Assembly: GCF_001029285.1 (NCBI RefSeq)
Contig: NZ_LDZY01000011.1
Span: 117,649-181,648, forward strand
DNA length: 64,000 bases
Direction of reading: 5' to 3'
From: Desulfosporosinus acididurans
GTDB taxonomy: Bacteria; Bacillota; Desulfitobacteriia; Desulfitobacteriales; Desulfitobacteriaceae
Shown here: positions 17,624 through 25,535 of the stretch, in pieces
How the letters are laid out: every line of letters begins with the position of its first letter
Position numbering within the stretch: position 1 is the first letter of the stretch
Notes under the pieces: generated by a model
The model's database searches: none
What the model saw: the letters and a program-made list of their open reading frames with translations, nothing else
Told to the model about the DNA's origin: nothing
Made by a program: the position numbers and the translations under genes

Positions 17624-18799
17624 TCACTCAGCATTAAAATTAGTCTTTAAACGAATCACAAAGGGAATACTGAGAAGGACAGCAAAAGCGGAAACATAAA
17701 GGCCGATGGTTGCTGAATAATGGTCGGCTATTAAACCCATCAGGGCCACCCCAAAAGTTCCTAATGTATTTCCGATCCCCAAAGTTAATCCTGAAGCCAT
17801 ACCTTTATTTTCTGGAAAAAGGGCTTGACCAAAAACCATAACCACTGAACTGGTAGAATATAGTGAGGCACCCAGAAGCGCCACTAAGACAAAGGAGAGA
17901 AACAAAGTATGCACATTTAAGAACAGCAACAGCCAAAGACAGGAAAGGAGCGCCGAGGCAATTAATACCGGTTTAGGACCTATAATATCCGATAATGCCC
18001 CCCCAGCGACATTTCCGAAGCTTCCGGCCATAAATAATAGTGATAGGAGTGTGGCTGTATCTGTAAGCTTATAGCCTAAAGAGTGCCAAAGTATAGGAAC
18101 TAGGGTTAAGGTCGTCAATGAGGTCATGTTGCGCAGGGCAACAACCACCAGGAGACTGCCGGCCTTGTGCAAACCAAGCTTAAATTCCGGAGTTAAAACC
18201 TTACCTTGGCGCGGCTTAGGTGCTGGAGGCGGTGACATTGCCCAAAACATGACTAATGCCATAAGCAGACCAGGAACTGCAACAAAGAAAAGTCCGCGCC
18301 GGCCTCCCAGAAGGAAAGCTGTACTTGCTAAAAATGGAGCAATAGCACGGCCAAAATTCCCCCCGATCATGAACAGACTCATTCCGAATCCTTTACGTTT
18401 GCCGGTGATATCACTTACGAGAGCGGATGCATGCGGATGAAACGCTGCATTGCCCAGGCCACTGATAAGCAATAAGATAAGCAGCATAACATAAGATGGA
18501 GCCCATCCAAAGGCAAATGCAGCCAAAGTACTCCCTAAGGCAAGTCCCCCAACGACAAATTTTCTGCCGCCGGATCGGTCCGCCCAATACCCCATCAACG
18601 GTTGAAGCAGTTGGGCACTTAGCGCAGAAACAGTGCTGATCAGACCTGCTGCAGCGGTATTAAAACTAAGCTGGGCCATCAAAGCCGGCAATAACACCGG
18701 ATATAGATTGGGGTAAGTGTCATTAATCATATGACTAACAGTAAAAACGAGTGTCCTCCCAATAGAATGACTTGAAGTAACTGATCTCTTCTCCTCCAT
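17624..18799 (-). CDS. MFS efflux transporter, fosmidomycin-resistance-like
   Basis: The 391-residue protein has 12 predicted helices and closely follows the Fsr/FosmidR branch of the MFS (NDTYPNLYPVLLPAL near residue 26, GYWADRSGGRK near 72, AAFHPHASALVSDIT near 123, GGNFGRAIAP near 148). These pumps export fosmidomycin or related small molecules; the natural substrate is unknown. It is convergent with hemerythrin with a gap of 6 bases. An interrupted PadR regulator lies just upstream on the same strand, so the pump may be out of its normal control. Confidence 0.85.
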   Translation of the reverse strand: MEEKRSVTSSHSIGRTLVFTVSHMINDTYPNLYPVLLPALMAQLSFNTAAAGLISTVSALSAQLLQPLMGYWADRSGGRKFVVGGLALGSTLAAFAFGWAPSYVMLLILLLISGLGNAAFHPHASALVSDITGKRKGFGMSLFMIGGNFGRAIAPFLASTAFLLGGRRGLFFVAVPGLLMALVMFWAMSPPPAPKPRQGKVLTPEFKLGLHKAGSLLVVVALRNMTSLTTLTLVPILWHSLGYKLTDTATLLSLLFMAGSFGNVAGGALSDIIGPKPVLIASALLSCLWLLLFLNVHTLFLSFVLVALLGASLYSTSSVVMVFGQALFPENKGMASGLTLGIGNTLGTFGVALMGLIADHYSATIGLYVSAFAVLLSIPFVIRLKTNFNAE

Positions 18800-18830
18800 A
18801 TGAATTTCTCCTCTCTAGATCTGTCCCATA

Positions 18831-19259
18831 TTACTCATCTGCAGAATCGGTGTTCTGAAGAAGAGTTTGATATGCCTCGAAAAAAAACTGAAAATTGTCC
18901 ATGCGCATTTTTATGTCTTTAAAATAATCTTCGAGTCGTTCCCATCCTTTAACTGTAATGAAATAAAACCTCTTCGGCTGACCAGCGTCATGAACATCCC
19001 AGCGTGATTCAATGCATCCTTCACCTTCAAGGGCACGTAAAGTACGGTAAATCATGGCACTGTCTCCTAAAAAATGTGGCATTTCTCGTTTCATTCATTA
19101 AATATAGCCCCAATAAATTTATAACTATCTGTCTCCTAAAAAATGTGGCATTTCTCGTTTCATAGCAGCCAGAAGAGATCCTCCATAATCTGATTTTCTA
19201 GCTAAAAAAAGCAAGATAAACGCCGGGGCATGCCGTGGGGCATACTCTTTTTTGCTCAT
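18831..19259 (-). pseudogene. PadR-family transcriptional regulator interrupted by a 69-bp partial duplication
   Basis: The N-terminal part starts at ATG 19259 (MSKKEYAPRHAPAF..., then GGSLLAAMKREMPHFLGD) and meets an in-frame TAG soon after. The C-terminal part restarts at ATG 19094 with the same MKREMPHFLGD, then SAMIYRTLRALEGEG and the rest of the winged helix and C-terminal helix. The cause is a 35-base direct repeat (19060-19094 and 19129-19163) separated by 34 bases. The insertion is exactly 69 bases. Removing it gives a continuous 119-residue PadR-like protein. The ORF from 19094 (87 residues) could still be made but lacks the first helices of the DNA-binding domain. Confidence 0.8.
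19060..19163 (-). repeat. 35-bp direct repeat pair inside the PadR gene
   Basis: CTGTCTCCTAAAAAATGTGG and the next 15 bases occur identically at 19060-19094 and 19129-19163. The 34 bases between them are AT-rich and unrelated to PadR coding sequence. Confidence 0.9.
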
Positions 19260-19298
19260 CGATCAGCATCTCTCTTTACATTAATGTTTTTTACAGTA

Positions 19299-19315
19299 TA
19301 GTGTATTTTACACTA
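19299..19315. promoter_or_regulatory. Perfect 7-3-7 palindrome, candidate PadR operator
   Basis: TAGTGTATTTTACACTA lies about 40 bases upstream of the original PadR start codon. PadR regulators usually bind palindromes at their own promoter, so this is a good candidate site. The binding is inferred. Confidence 0.5.
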
Positions 19316-19427
19316 CAAATTAATTTATGTAAATAATAGCTTAAGATAACTCCATGCCTCTACTACTAAGGTTTCAATTTCAAAGTGCCTAGACGTCTAT
19401 CCAAGGAAAAAATACTAATGCCTTATT

Positions 19428-19457
19428 AATCCGGATATTATATCTGGATTTTTTTAT
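19428..19457 (+). terminator. Short-stem terminator with T7 tail
   Basis: AATCCGGATA and TATCTGGATT form a stem with a 4-base loop, followed by a run of seven T. No gene on this strand ends just upstream, so it may end a short untranslated RNA or be an attenuator. Repeat copy F ends flush against its T run. Confidence 0.6.
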
Positions 19458-19503
19458 TCAATCGTAAGACTCCCACTTCTTGTAAGTGAGAGTGGCTCCC
19501 CCA
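19457..19503 (-). repeat. Dispersed repeat, right-end fragment (copy F)
   Basis: On the minus strand the hairpin CTCACTTACAAGAAGTGGGAG is followed by TCTTACGATTGAATAAA, matching the right end of the family. The left end is missing. Confidence 0.7.
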
Positions 19504-19827
19504 ATATTATCTTTAAACTTTAAAAATGCCAAAGCAAAGTTTAAACAAATTACTCAATTTTAAGCTAGCAAAATAATACTGTATAATTCTCTTAGCACTA
19601 CTTAGGTTTAGTAAAATAAATGATATAATCAGAAAGAAAAACTAGAATGGACTATTGAGGTGATACAAAGAAGTTAATCTTTGCGACTCTTTATTAAGTG
19701 TATTTCTAGATCGATTTTTAACGTGATTCGAAATAATTCAAAGATTTAAGATTGATGTTTCAATCTGCCTCATGTTATTTAACTCGAGACTACCGAAAGT
19801 CTATACTTTTTATTCTTAGGAGGATTT

Positions 19828-22119
19828 ATGATTCGTATTATTAACCATGGAACATATCTTTTAAAAGGAAAAGATTTGTTAGAAAAAGAAAATGCCGCTA
19901 TAGCTGATCGAAACTTGGAACCTCAAAGTGCTCGTAAAAATACTATCGCGTATAAAATACTTTCACAACACAACACTTCTGGTGACAATAAAACGATAAA
20001 AATTCGCTTCGACGCTCTGGCTTCACATGATATTACCTATGTAGGAATCATTCAGACCGCTCGTGCCAGCGGACTAACAAAGTTTCCGATACCATATGCT
20101 TTAACCAATTGCCATAACAGCCTGTGTGCAGTTGGGGGAACGATTAATGAGGACGATCATGTTTTCGGGCTATCAGCGGCCCAAAAATATGGCGGCATCT
20201 ATGTTCCCGCTCATCAGGCCGTCATTCATCAATATGTAAGAGAAACAATGACCCGCTGCGGAACTATGATTCTCGGATCAGACAGTCACACTAGATATGG
20301 TGCCCTGGGGACGATGGGGATTGGTGAAGGCGGCCCGGAATTAGTTAAACAGATCTTAGAAAAAACCTATGATCTAACTTATCCTGAAATTATTGCTGTA
20401 TATATGAAAGGCAAACCCAGACCGGGTGTAGGCCCGCAGGATATTGCCCTTGCTATTATCGGTGCCGTATTTAAGCGTGGTTTCGTCAAAAATAAGGTCC
20501 TGGAATTTGTTGGTCCGGGGATTGAGAATTTATCGATGGATTTCAGAAACGGCATTGATGTTATGACAACAGAAACTGCTTGCTTAAGTTCAATTTGGAC
20601 TACAGATGACAAGGTCAAAGAATACTTTGCCATCCATGGACGTGCCGAATCTTATGCTAAGCTGGAACCGGGAGAAATAGCTTACTACGACGGAGCAATT
20701 ATTGTCGATCTGGACAAAGTCGTCCCCATGATAGCTTTGCCATTTCATCCAAGTAATGTGTATAGCATCGCTGAATTAAACCAAAACCTCTCTGATATCT
20801 TACGAGTTGTTGAAGAAGAAGGCCAGAAACAAATCGATAACCCGTCATTACAGTTTAACCTGACGAAGAATATTGACAACGGCAGATTAAAAGTTGACCA
20901 AGCCATTGTTGCCGGATGTGCAGGCGGTTCTTATGAAAACCTTGTTGACGTTGCCTCAATCGTGGAAAATCATTCTTTAGGAAATGACAGCTTGTCCTTA
21001 AGTGTCTATCCGGCAAGCCAGCCAATCTATCTTGAATTGGTCAAAAACGGAACGATGGCCAAATTAATGACTGCCGGAGCTATTATAAAAACCGCCTTTT
21101 GCGGACCATGTTTTGGCGCGGGTGACGTACCGGCTAACGGTAATCTTAGTATAAGACATGCAACTCGTAACTTCCCCAATCGTGAAGGATCAAAACCCGG
21201 TGATGGACAGCTTTCCTCAGTTGCCCTGATGGATGCCCGGTCTATTGCTGCAACAGCTGTTAACGGAGGATATTTAACACCTGCGACTGACCTTGATTTT
21301 GCCCCAGCCAATTTGCCTTATAGCTTCGACCGTAAAATTTACGCTAATAGGGTCTATAACGGATTCAGTCAACCGCAGCCGGAAAAAGGATTAAAATTCG
21401 GGCCCAATATTGCTGAGTGGCCAAAGATGATCGCCCTGCCGAAGAATCTGCTGTTAAAGGTGGCTTGTGTGATTAACGATCCGGTCACAACGACTGATGA
21501 GCTAATTCCATCCGGCGAGACGTCCTCCTATCGTTCAAATCCGCTGAAACTTGCCGAATTCACGTTATCGCGAAAAGACCCCCAATATGTTGAAAGAGCT
21601 AAAGGGGTTCAAAAAGTTGAGTTGGAACGTCAAAACTATGTCTCCAATGATACCTCACTTCTTTCCCCTTCATTAAAAGAACTTTGTGCTTTCTTAACAA
21701 GCCTTCCTTTAGAAAAAGCGGAGGAAGTTCTTAAAGAAACAGGAATTGGTACAACCATTTTCGCGGTAAAACCTGGAGATGGTTCGGCCAGAGAACAAGC
21801 CGCTTCTTGCCAGAAGGTTTTAGGCGGTTGGGCCAATATTGCTGAAGAATATGCCACTAAGCGTTATCGCAGTAACTTAATCAACTGGGGCATACTGCCT
21901 TTTACACTGCGTAATCCTGATCAAATTGGTTTTGGAGTTGACGATCTCATCTTCATCCCCAATGTCAAAGAAAAGTTAATGAACGGAGATGAAATTTTCC
22001 CTGTTCAAGTTATCAGCCCCCAAGGAAATCGCGCTATAGAATTGATGTTGACCAATCTAACCAAAGAGGAAAGAGAAATCATTCTTAGCGGATGCTTAAT
22101 CAACTATTATTCTAAGTAA
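19828..22119 (+). CDS. ybhJ: Aconitase-family hydratase, YbhJ-like
   Basis: The 763-residue protein aligns throughout with the E. coli YbhJ type of aconitase-superfamily hydratase, for example DALASHDITYVGIIQTARASG, TNCHNSLCAVGGTINEDDH and GSDSHTRYGALGTMGIGEGG near the N-terminus. Candidate [4Fe-4S] ligands are seen in AGCAGGSYENL and TAFCGPCFGAGD. The C-terminal swivel domain has VKPGDGSAREQAASCQ and ATKRYRSNLINWG. The substrate of this branch is unknown, so aconitase activity should not be assumed. It has a clean AGGAGG site and is a single-gene unit with a repeat copy and a terminator behind it. Confidence 0.9.
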   Translation: MIRIINHGTYLLKGKDLLEKENAAIADRNLEPQSARKNTIAYKILSQHNTSGDNKTIKIRFDALASHDITYVGIIQTARASGLTKFPIPYALTNCHNSLCAVGGTINEDDHVFGLSAAQKYGGIYVPAHQAVIHQYVRETMTRCGTMILGSDSHTRYGALGTMGIGEGGPELVKQILEKTYDLTYPEIIAVYMKGKPRPGVGPQDIALAIIGAVFKRGFVKNKVLEFVGPGIENLSMDFRNGIDVMTTETACLSSIWTTDDKVKEYFAIHGRAESYAKLEPGEIAYYDGAIIVDLDKVVPMIALPFHPSNVYSIAELNQNLSDILRVVEEEGQKQIDNPSLQFNLTKNIDNGRLKVDQAIVAGCAGGSYENLVDVASIVENHSLGNDSLSLSVYPASQPIYLELVKNGTMAKLMTAGAIIKTAFCGPCFGAGDVPANGNLSIRHATRNFPNREGSKPGDGQLSSVALMDARSIAATAVNGGYLTPATDLDFAPANLPYSFDRKIYANRVYNGFSQPQPEKGLKFGPNIAEWPKMIALPKNLLLKVACVINDPVTTTDELIPSGETSSYRSNPLKLAEFTLSRKDPQYVERAKGVQKVELERQNYVSNDTSLLSPSLKELCAFLTSLPLEKAEEVLKETGIGTTIFAVKPGDGSAREQAASCQKVLGGWANIAEEYATKRYRSNLINWGILPFTLRNPDQIGFGVDDLIFIPNVKEKLMNGDEIFPVQVISPQGNRAIELMLTNLTKEEREIILSGCLINYYSK

Positions 22120-22136
22120 ACGATTATGATAGGTAA

Positions 22137-22251
22137 CCAGTGACCTCGTTCAGCTAAAGCTAAACATCGGGGCTTCGGTGGGACTCTACCCCCACCGAAG
22201 CAGGGGATGGGAACCACTCCCACTTGTAGAAGTGGTCTTGCGATTGGATAA
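22137..22251 (+). repeat. Dispersed repeat, partly deleted copy G
   Basis: It has the left end GTGACCTCGTTCAGCTAAAG, the CGGGGCTTCGGTGGG segment, the right-end ACTCCCACTT/AAGTGG hairpin, and CTTGCGATTGGATAAA. The middle part present in copies B and L is deleted. It starts 18 bases after the hydratase stop codon. Confidence 0.8.
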
Positions 22252-22269
22252 ATGGTCAAAATAATCATG

Positions 22270-22317
22270 AAGGGTGTAAATCGACTGGTTTTGCCGATTT
22301 ACACCCTTAAATTTTTT
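22270..22317 (+). terminator. Terminator of the hydratase gene
   Basis: AAGGGTGTAAATCG pairs with CGATTTACACCCTT, followed by AAATTTTTTC. The stem has 14 pairs. Confidence 0.85.
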
Positions 22318-22435
22318 CTGATACGGCTAATACTAAGTGCTAAAATAATATAATCTAATTTTGAAAACGAATATCTCCTGATACGTCCAGAGCCCCTTAC
22401 ATTATAATCTGACTACAATATTTAATATTTTTAAT

Positions 22436-22468
22436 AAGGCCGCAAAGAAATTTTTCTTCACGGCCTAC
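22436..22468 (-). terminator. Terminator of the DUF169/TauE operon
   Basis: On the minus strand AGGCCGTGAAGAAA pairs with TTTCTTTGCGGCCT, followed by an AT-rich tail. It lies about 80 bases after the DUF169 stop codon. Confidence 0.65.
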
Positions 22469-22550
22469 ATTGCTAGCGATAAACTATTAATTAACTATCT
22501 AAGTCTCTTTTGAAATTGTAATAATTCCCTTAATATCTTTTGGCGTTATC

Positions 22551-23336
22551 CTATTCTACGTCTTTAAAGCGTATCATCGGACATTTTTTGCAAGCATCTA
22601 GTCCGGGCCATTCATTACCGTTATAAGGGAAGGATGCGCCGCCCATGACTTCCGTGCGATGGGCTAATTGACGTGCTACATCAAGTATTTGGTCGCCTGG
22701 GATAAAAACATTGACTTCCCCTTTTTCCGTTTTTCCAGAAGTATAACTTCCGGAACACATCGTATTCATATTAGGTTTGTGATTAAGATAGGACCATACA
22801 GAACCTCCGCAAACAGCGGAATTAACGGTATAATTGAATTGAAGCGGATGTACATGAAAAGCGCCAACGAAATCATTCAGAATATGATAAGCTTGCAGCG
22901 GATTGCAGACAAACATAACGACATCAGGTTCAACCGGGGTTTTGGCCAGCGGAGCAGTCATAAATTCCTTTACTTCCCCCATCGGCATACGTGGCTTACT
23001 GAGCATTACTTCTTTGGCATATTCATCGTCAACGACATATTTGAAATGACCTTTAGCTTCTTCATCAGATGGAGCTGTATAACCAAAACTGGTCAGACAA
23101 TTTTCACATAAAATATTGTTGTTATTACCTTTTAAAACGTAATTGGCCATACGGGAAGCCGCTGTAAACTGACAGAATGTCATTTTGGCAGCTGCCTTTT
23201 TCTCAGCAGGATATTTATTGGCTTCCTCTTCGGATTTAAAAAACTTAATCGCCACTGGATGATAATCAAGTTTTAACAGGCGTTCAAACAATTCCTGAGC
23301 TTCCGCATAGGTCATATCTGTATTGGTATTCGACAA
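22551..23336 (-). CDS. DUF169 family protein
   Basis: The 261-residue protein belongs to DUF169, a family common in anaerobes and archaea. Several Cys residues stand out: TFCQFTAA near residue 54, NILCENCLTSFG near 75, and a C-terminal CKKCPMIRF. The pattern hints at a metal or Fe-S site, but no function is established. It is the last gene of a three-gene minus-strand unit with a TauE/SafE permease, so a sulphur-related role is possible. The ATG has an AAGGAGA site. Confidence 0.8.
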   Translation of the reverse strand: MSNTNTDMTYAEAQELFERLLKLDYHPVAIKFFKSEEEANKYPAEKKAAAKMTFCQFTAASRMANYVLKGNNNNILCENCLTSFGYTAPSDEEAKGHFKYVVDDEYAKEVMLSKPRMPMGEVKEFMTAPLAKTPVEPDVVMFVCNPLQAYHILNDFVGAFHVHPLQFNYTVNSAVCGGSVWSYLNHKPNMNTMCSGSYTSGKTEKGEVNVFIPGDQILDVARQLAHRTEVMGGASFPYNGNEWPGLDACKKCPMIRFKDVE

Positions 23337-23430
23337 TTTAATCTTCTCCTTTCAAACTAGAAGCAGAAACTTCTCAAACATATTATAATCTTCTCTAATT
23401 ATATAACCTTCTTGGTTTACTGGGGTAAGA

Positions 23431-24387
23431 TTAGATAATTCTAAACCCAAAAGTGTGCAGGATCGTTGGGCCAAATACATAACCAATACCGATGTATGTG
23501 AGTACTACAGCCAAAAAGCCTTTAAGGTATATACCTTTGATATACTTTGAAAGAATAGGTCCGAGGTAAGATCCAACCAGGATACCGATTAATTCAAAGC
23601 CAACCATCGGCAAATCTAGTTTGCTTCCCATACGAAGATAGTTACTAATACTAGTCAGAGAGGAAATTACGATGGACATGGTCGAAGTACCTGCAACGAT
23701 GAACATTGGGAAACCAAGTGCACTGCTCAGGAATGGTACGAGAAGGAATCCGCCACCAACGCCGAGTGCTGCTGAGATAATGGCAACAAAAACTCCGGCC
23801 AGGAAAGGAGCGATGGTATTATAACGGAAAGTTTCTCCGGCGAAGGTAAAGGTGTTGTTGATGCCCATTTCGCTGAAGTTAACGCCAATTTCCTTAATCT
23901 CACTCATTTTTCCGGCGGCTTTCAGCTCTTTAACTTTTGCTTCAAATGCTTTAGTTGCCTTTTTTACTTTTTGTTGTTTTTCTCGGAATTTTGGAGTCAT
24001 TTCATACCACATACGGCCAGCAATAACGAAGGTGATCAAACCAAAGACCGGCTGATAAGAGGCCATTTCCTTTAGATAAGTGTGGGAAAGCCAAGAACCA
24101 AGCAATGCTCCGATGATACCGCCCACTCCTAAACTTACAGCTGCGGGAATTACGAGGCGTCTTTCACGCAAATATAATGGCGTAGAGATGATTGGGCTAA
24201 CCAACGTGAGAATCTGGTTCATAGGTTTAATTACATTAGCTTTTTTCATTCCAAAGATAGTTATGTGTCCTACACCGGCCAAAATCCCGCCAGCTGCTCC
24301 AATGGTCGAAAATACGAATCCGACAAATGCCATCCAGATAATAACGACGATAGGGTTTACTGTAACACCCGCAATATGAAAGAACAT
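23431..24387 (-). CDS. TauE/SafE (TSUP) family permease
   Basis: The 318-residue protein has eight or so membrane helices in two halves separated by a basic soluble loop (about residues 130-185, rich in Lys). Family motifs are GAAGGILAGVGHI near residue 30 and LGVGGGFLLVPFLSS near 210. TSUP permeases move sulphite, sulphonates or other organosulphur anions, usually outward. A sulphur substrate fits a sulphate- or sulphite-reducing host but is inference. It lies between a small membrane protein gene and DUF169, all on the same strand. Confidence 0.85.
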   Translation of the reverse strand: MFFHIAGVTVNPIVVIIWMAFVGFVFSTIGAAGGILAGVGHITIFGMKKANVIKPMNQILTLVSPIISTPLYLRERRLVIPAAVSLGVGGIIGALLGSWLSHTYLKEMASYQPVFGLITFVIAGRMWYEMTPKFREKQQKVKKATKAFEAKVKELKAAGKMSEIKEIGVNFSEMGINNTFTFAGETFRYNTIAPFLAGVFVAIISAALGVGGGFLLVPFLSSALGFPMFIVAGTSTMSIVISSLTSISNYLRMGSKLDLPMVGFELIGILVGSYLGPILSKYIKGIYLKGFLAVVLTYIGIGYVFGPTILHTFGFRII

Positions 24388-24418
24388 TTCTTTGCACCTC
24401 CAAAAATTCTTATCCTGC

Positions 24419-24826
24419 TTATCGAGTTACAGGATGAGCCTGAACACTGCCGGAAAACTTGCGCAGCAACCGGCGACCAACATAGTAAGCAATCATTACT
24501 AACGGATACCAGACAATCACAGAGACCTGATTGCCGATCACGGGTAAAGCAAAGGGCAACGTAAAGTACGGCAGCCATAAACTTATGAATCCCATGATAA
24601 AGAAGTGGGGGATCAGAACACCAATGCCGTCAAGAAAAGACCAAGCCAAGTATTCACAGAACATCTCGTTTAGTTCCCTTTGCAGCAGCGTGTACATGTC
24701 CTTGTTATCATGTTCATAAGCTAAAGAAGCTAATTCTCGGTATTCTACCATCCTGGCCATTAGTTTATCTTGTTTTTTACGGTGAGGGTGTAATACTTTA
24801 TCAATAATTCCAAACCCAGCCAACAT
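24419..24826 (-). CDS. Small membrane protein upstream of the TSUP permease
   Basis: The 135-residue protein has a charged N-terminal helical region (about residues 15-55, KKQDKLMARMVEYREL) and two or three membrane segments in the C-terminal half. The layout recalls small helical-hairpin membrane proteins such as DUF106, but I cannot assign a family. The gap to the TSUP gene is 31 bases, so they are likely co-transcribed and may form a complex. The ATG has an AGTGAGGTG site. Confidence 0.6.
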   Translation of the reverse strand: MLAGFGIIDKVLHPHRKKQDKLMARMVEYRELASLAYEHDNKDMYTLLQRELNEMFCEYLAWSFLDGIGVLIPHFFIMGFISLWLPYFTLPFALPVIGNQVSVIVWYPLVMIAYYVGRRLLRKFSGSVQAHPVTR

Positions 24827-25181
24827 AAAAACACCTCACTTTTTAGGACAAATTTGCTCTTCCCCTAAACTTCGCAGACTAGTTAAAATCCTATACATCT
24901 ACCCGAGCATCAACCTCCTTTTGTAATATCTTAAGCTTGTGTATATTATAACAAGATATTATACCCCCATATGTCTGACATGTGACCAAAAAGATGTTAG
25001 CTTCACGACATTATTATTGTCGTGAAGACGACATCTTTTTACCATCACAACTAACGTAGTATCAAAGAACACTGTAGAGGACTTTATTTTAAAACCGATT
25101 GTATTATTTATTAGTAGACAATTCCCATTTTTTCCAAGAGCATTATATCTTATGGTATAACTGGTAAAGGAGGAAATAATA
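24827..25181. other. Divergent intergenic region with a long hairpin
   Basis: The 355 bases separate the TSUP operon (minus) from two mini-protein genes (plus). A TATAAT-like -10 for the minus operon is visible near 24945-24950. The only strong structure is the hairpin at 24987-25041. Confidence 0.5.
24987..25041. terminator. Long near-perfect hairpin between divergent genes
   Basis: AAAAAGATGT...TTCACGACA pairs with TGTCGTGAA...ACATCTTTTT, with a small internal mismatch and a TTATTAT loop. It has A/T tails on both sides, so it could terminate on either strand. No gene ends here, so it may insulate the divergent promoters or mark a small RNA. Confidence 0.6.
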
Positions 25182-25292
25182 ATGGCATTAGGAACAGGTT
25201 TTGCTGGTGGTTGTGGAACAGGATTTGGTGCAGGAATTGCTATCGTTGTTGTAATTATTCTTCTGCTTATAGCAATGGGTATCGTATTTTAA
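25182..25292 (+). CDS. YjcZ-like small Gly-rich membrane protein (36 aa)
   Basis: The peptide starts MALGTGFAGGCGTGFGAG and ends in a single helix IVVVIILLLIAMGIVF. AAAGGAGG precedes the ATG. It is a close paralogue of the 35-residue protein at 6577 (shared CGTG, GAG and the VVVIILLLIA helix) and is followed 20 bases later by a second small protein of the same group. Confidence 0.8.
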   Translation: MALGTGFAGGCGTGFGAGIAIVVVIILLLIAMGIVF

Positions 25293-25312
25293 TTCTGAAA
25301 GGAGATAAAATA

Positions 25313-25471
25313 ATGTACGGATATGGTATGGGTGGATATGGTATGAGTGGTTACGGTGTTGGCGGAGCATGCTGCGCTCCAGCCGCAGGCTATGGTGTTG
25401 GCCACTGTCTAGGTGTAGGAATTATCGCTATAGCAACGTTAATTCTAATTGCTTTAGGCGTTATCTTCTAG
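25313..25471 (+). CDS. YjcZ-like small Gly/Tyr-rich membrane protein (52 aa)
   Basis: It begins MYGYGMGGYGMSGYGVGG, has a Cys pair (ACCAPA), and ends GVGIIAIATLILIALGVIF. The C-terminal helix is almost the same as in the proteins at 6441 and 42257. GAAAGGAGAT precedes the ATG. It is co-directional with the 36-residue protein before it and is followed by a strong terminator. Confidence 0.8.
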   Translation: MYGYGMGGYGMSGYGVGGACCAPAAGYGVGHCLGVGIIAIATLILIALGVIF

Positions 25472-25478
25472 AAATACA

Positions 25479-25525
25479 GAGCAGGCTATCATCCGTAAAA
25501 GATGATAGCCTGCTGCTCATTTTTC
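25479..25525 (+). terminator. Terminator between mini-protein genes and the histidine kinase
   Basis: AGCAGGCTATCATC pairs with GATGATAGCCTGCT around a 7-base loop, followed by GCTCATTTTT. It separates convergent genes. Confidence 0.85.
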
Positions 25526-25535
25526 CTGACTTCTG

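Larger units (their letters stand above)
19260..19827. other. Intergenic stretch between PadR and the hydratase gene
   Basis: This 568-base AT-rich gap holds the PadR-side palindrome, a terminator at about 19428-19457, a repeat fragment at 19457-19503, and the long leader of the hydratase gene. I recognise no riboswitch and no gene. Confidence 0.55.
22120..22550. other. Intergenic stretch between convergent genes
   Basis: The 431 bases hold a repeat copy and two terminators facing the two flanking genes. I see no gene in it. Confidence 0.6.

Noticed and set aside
19330..19457. Riboswitch ending in the terminator at 19428
   Set aside because: I could not match the upstream sequence to any riboswitch class I know, and no gene follows directly.
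24925..24960. A leader peptide (ATG CTC GGG TAG) behind AGGAGG upstream of the small membrane protein gene
   Set aside because: Three codons are too few to support a claim, though the ribosome site is good; there is no matching attenuator after it.
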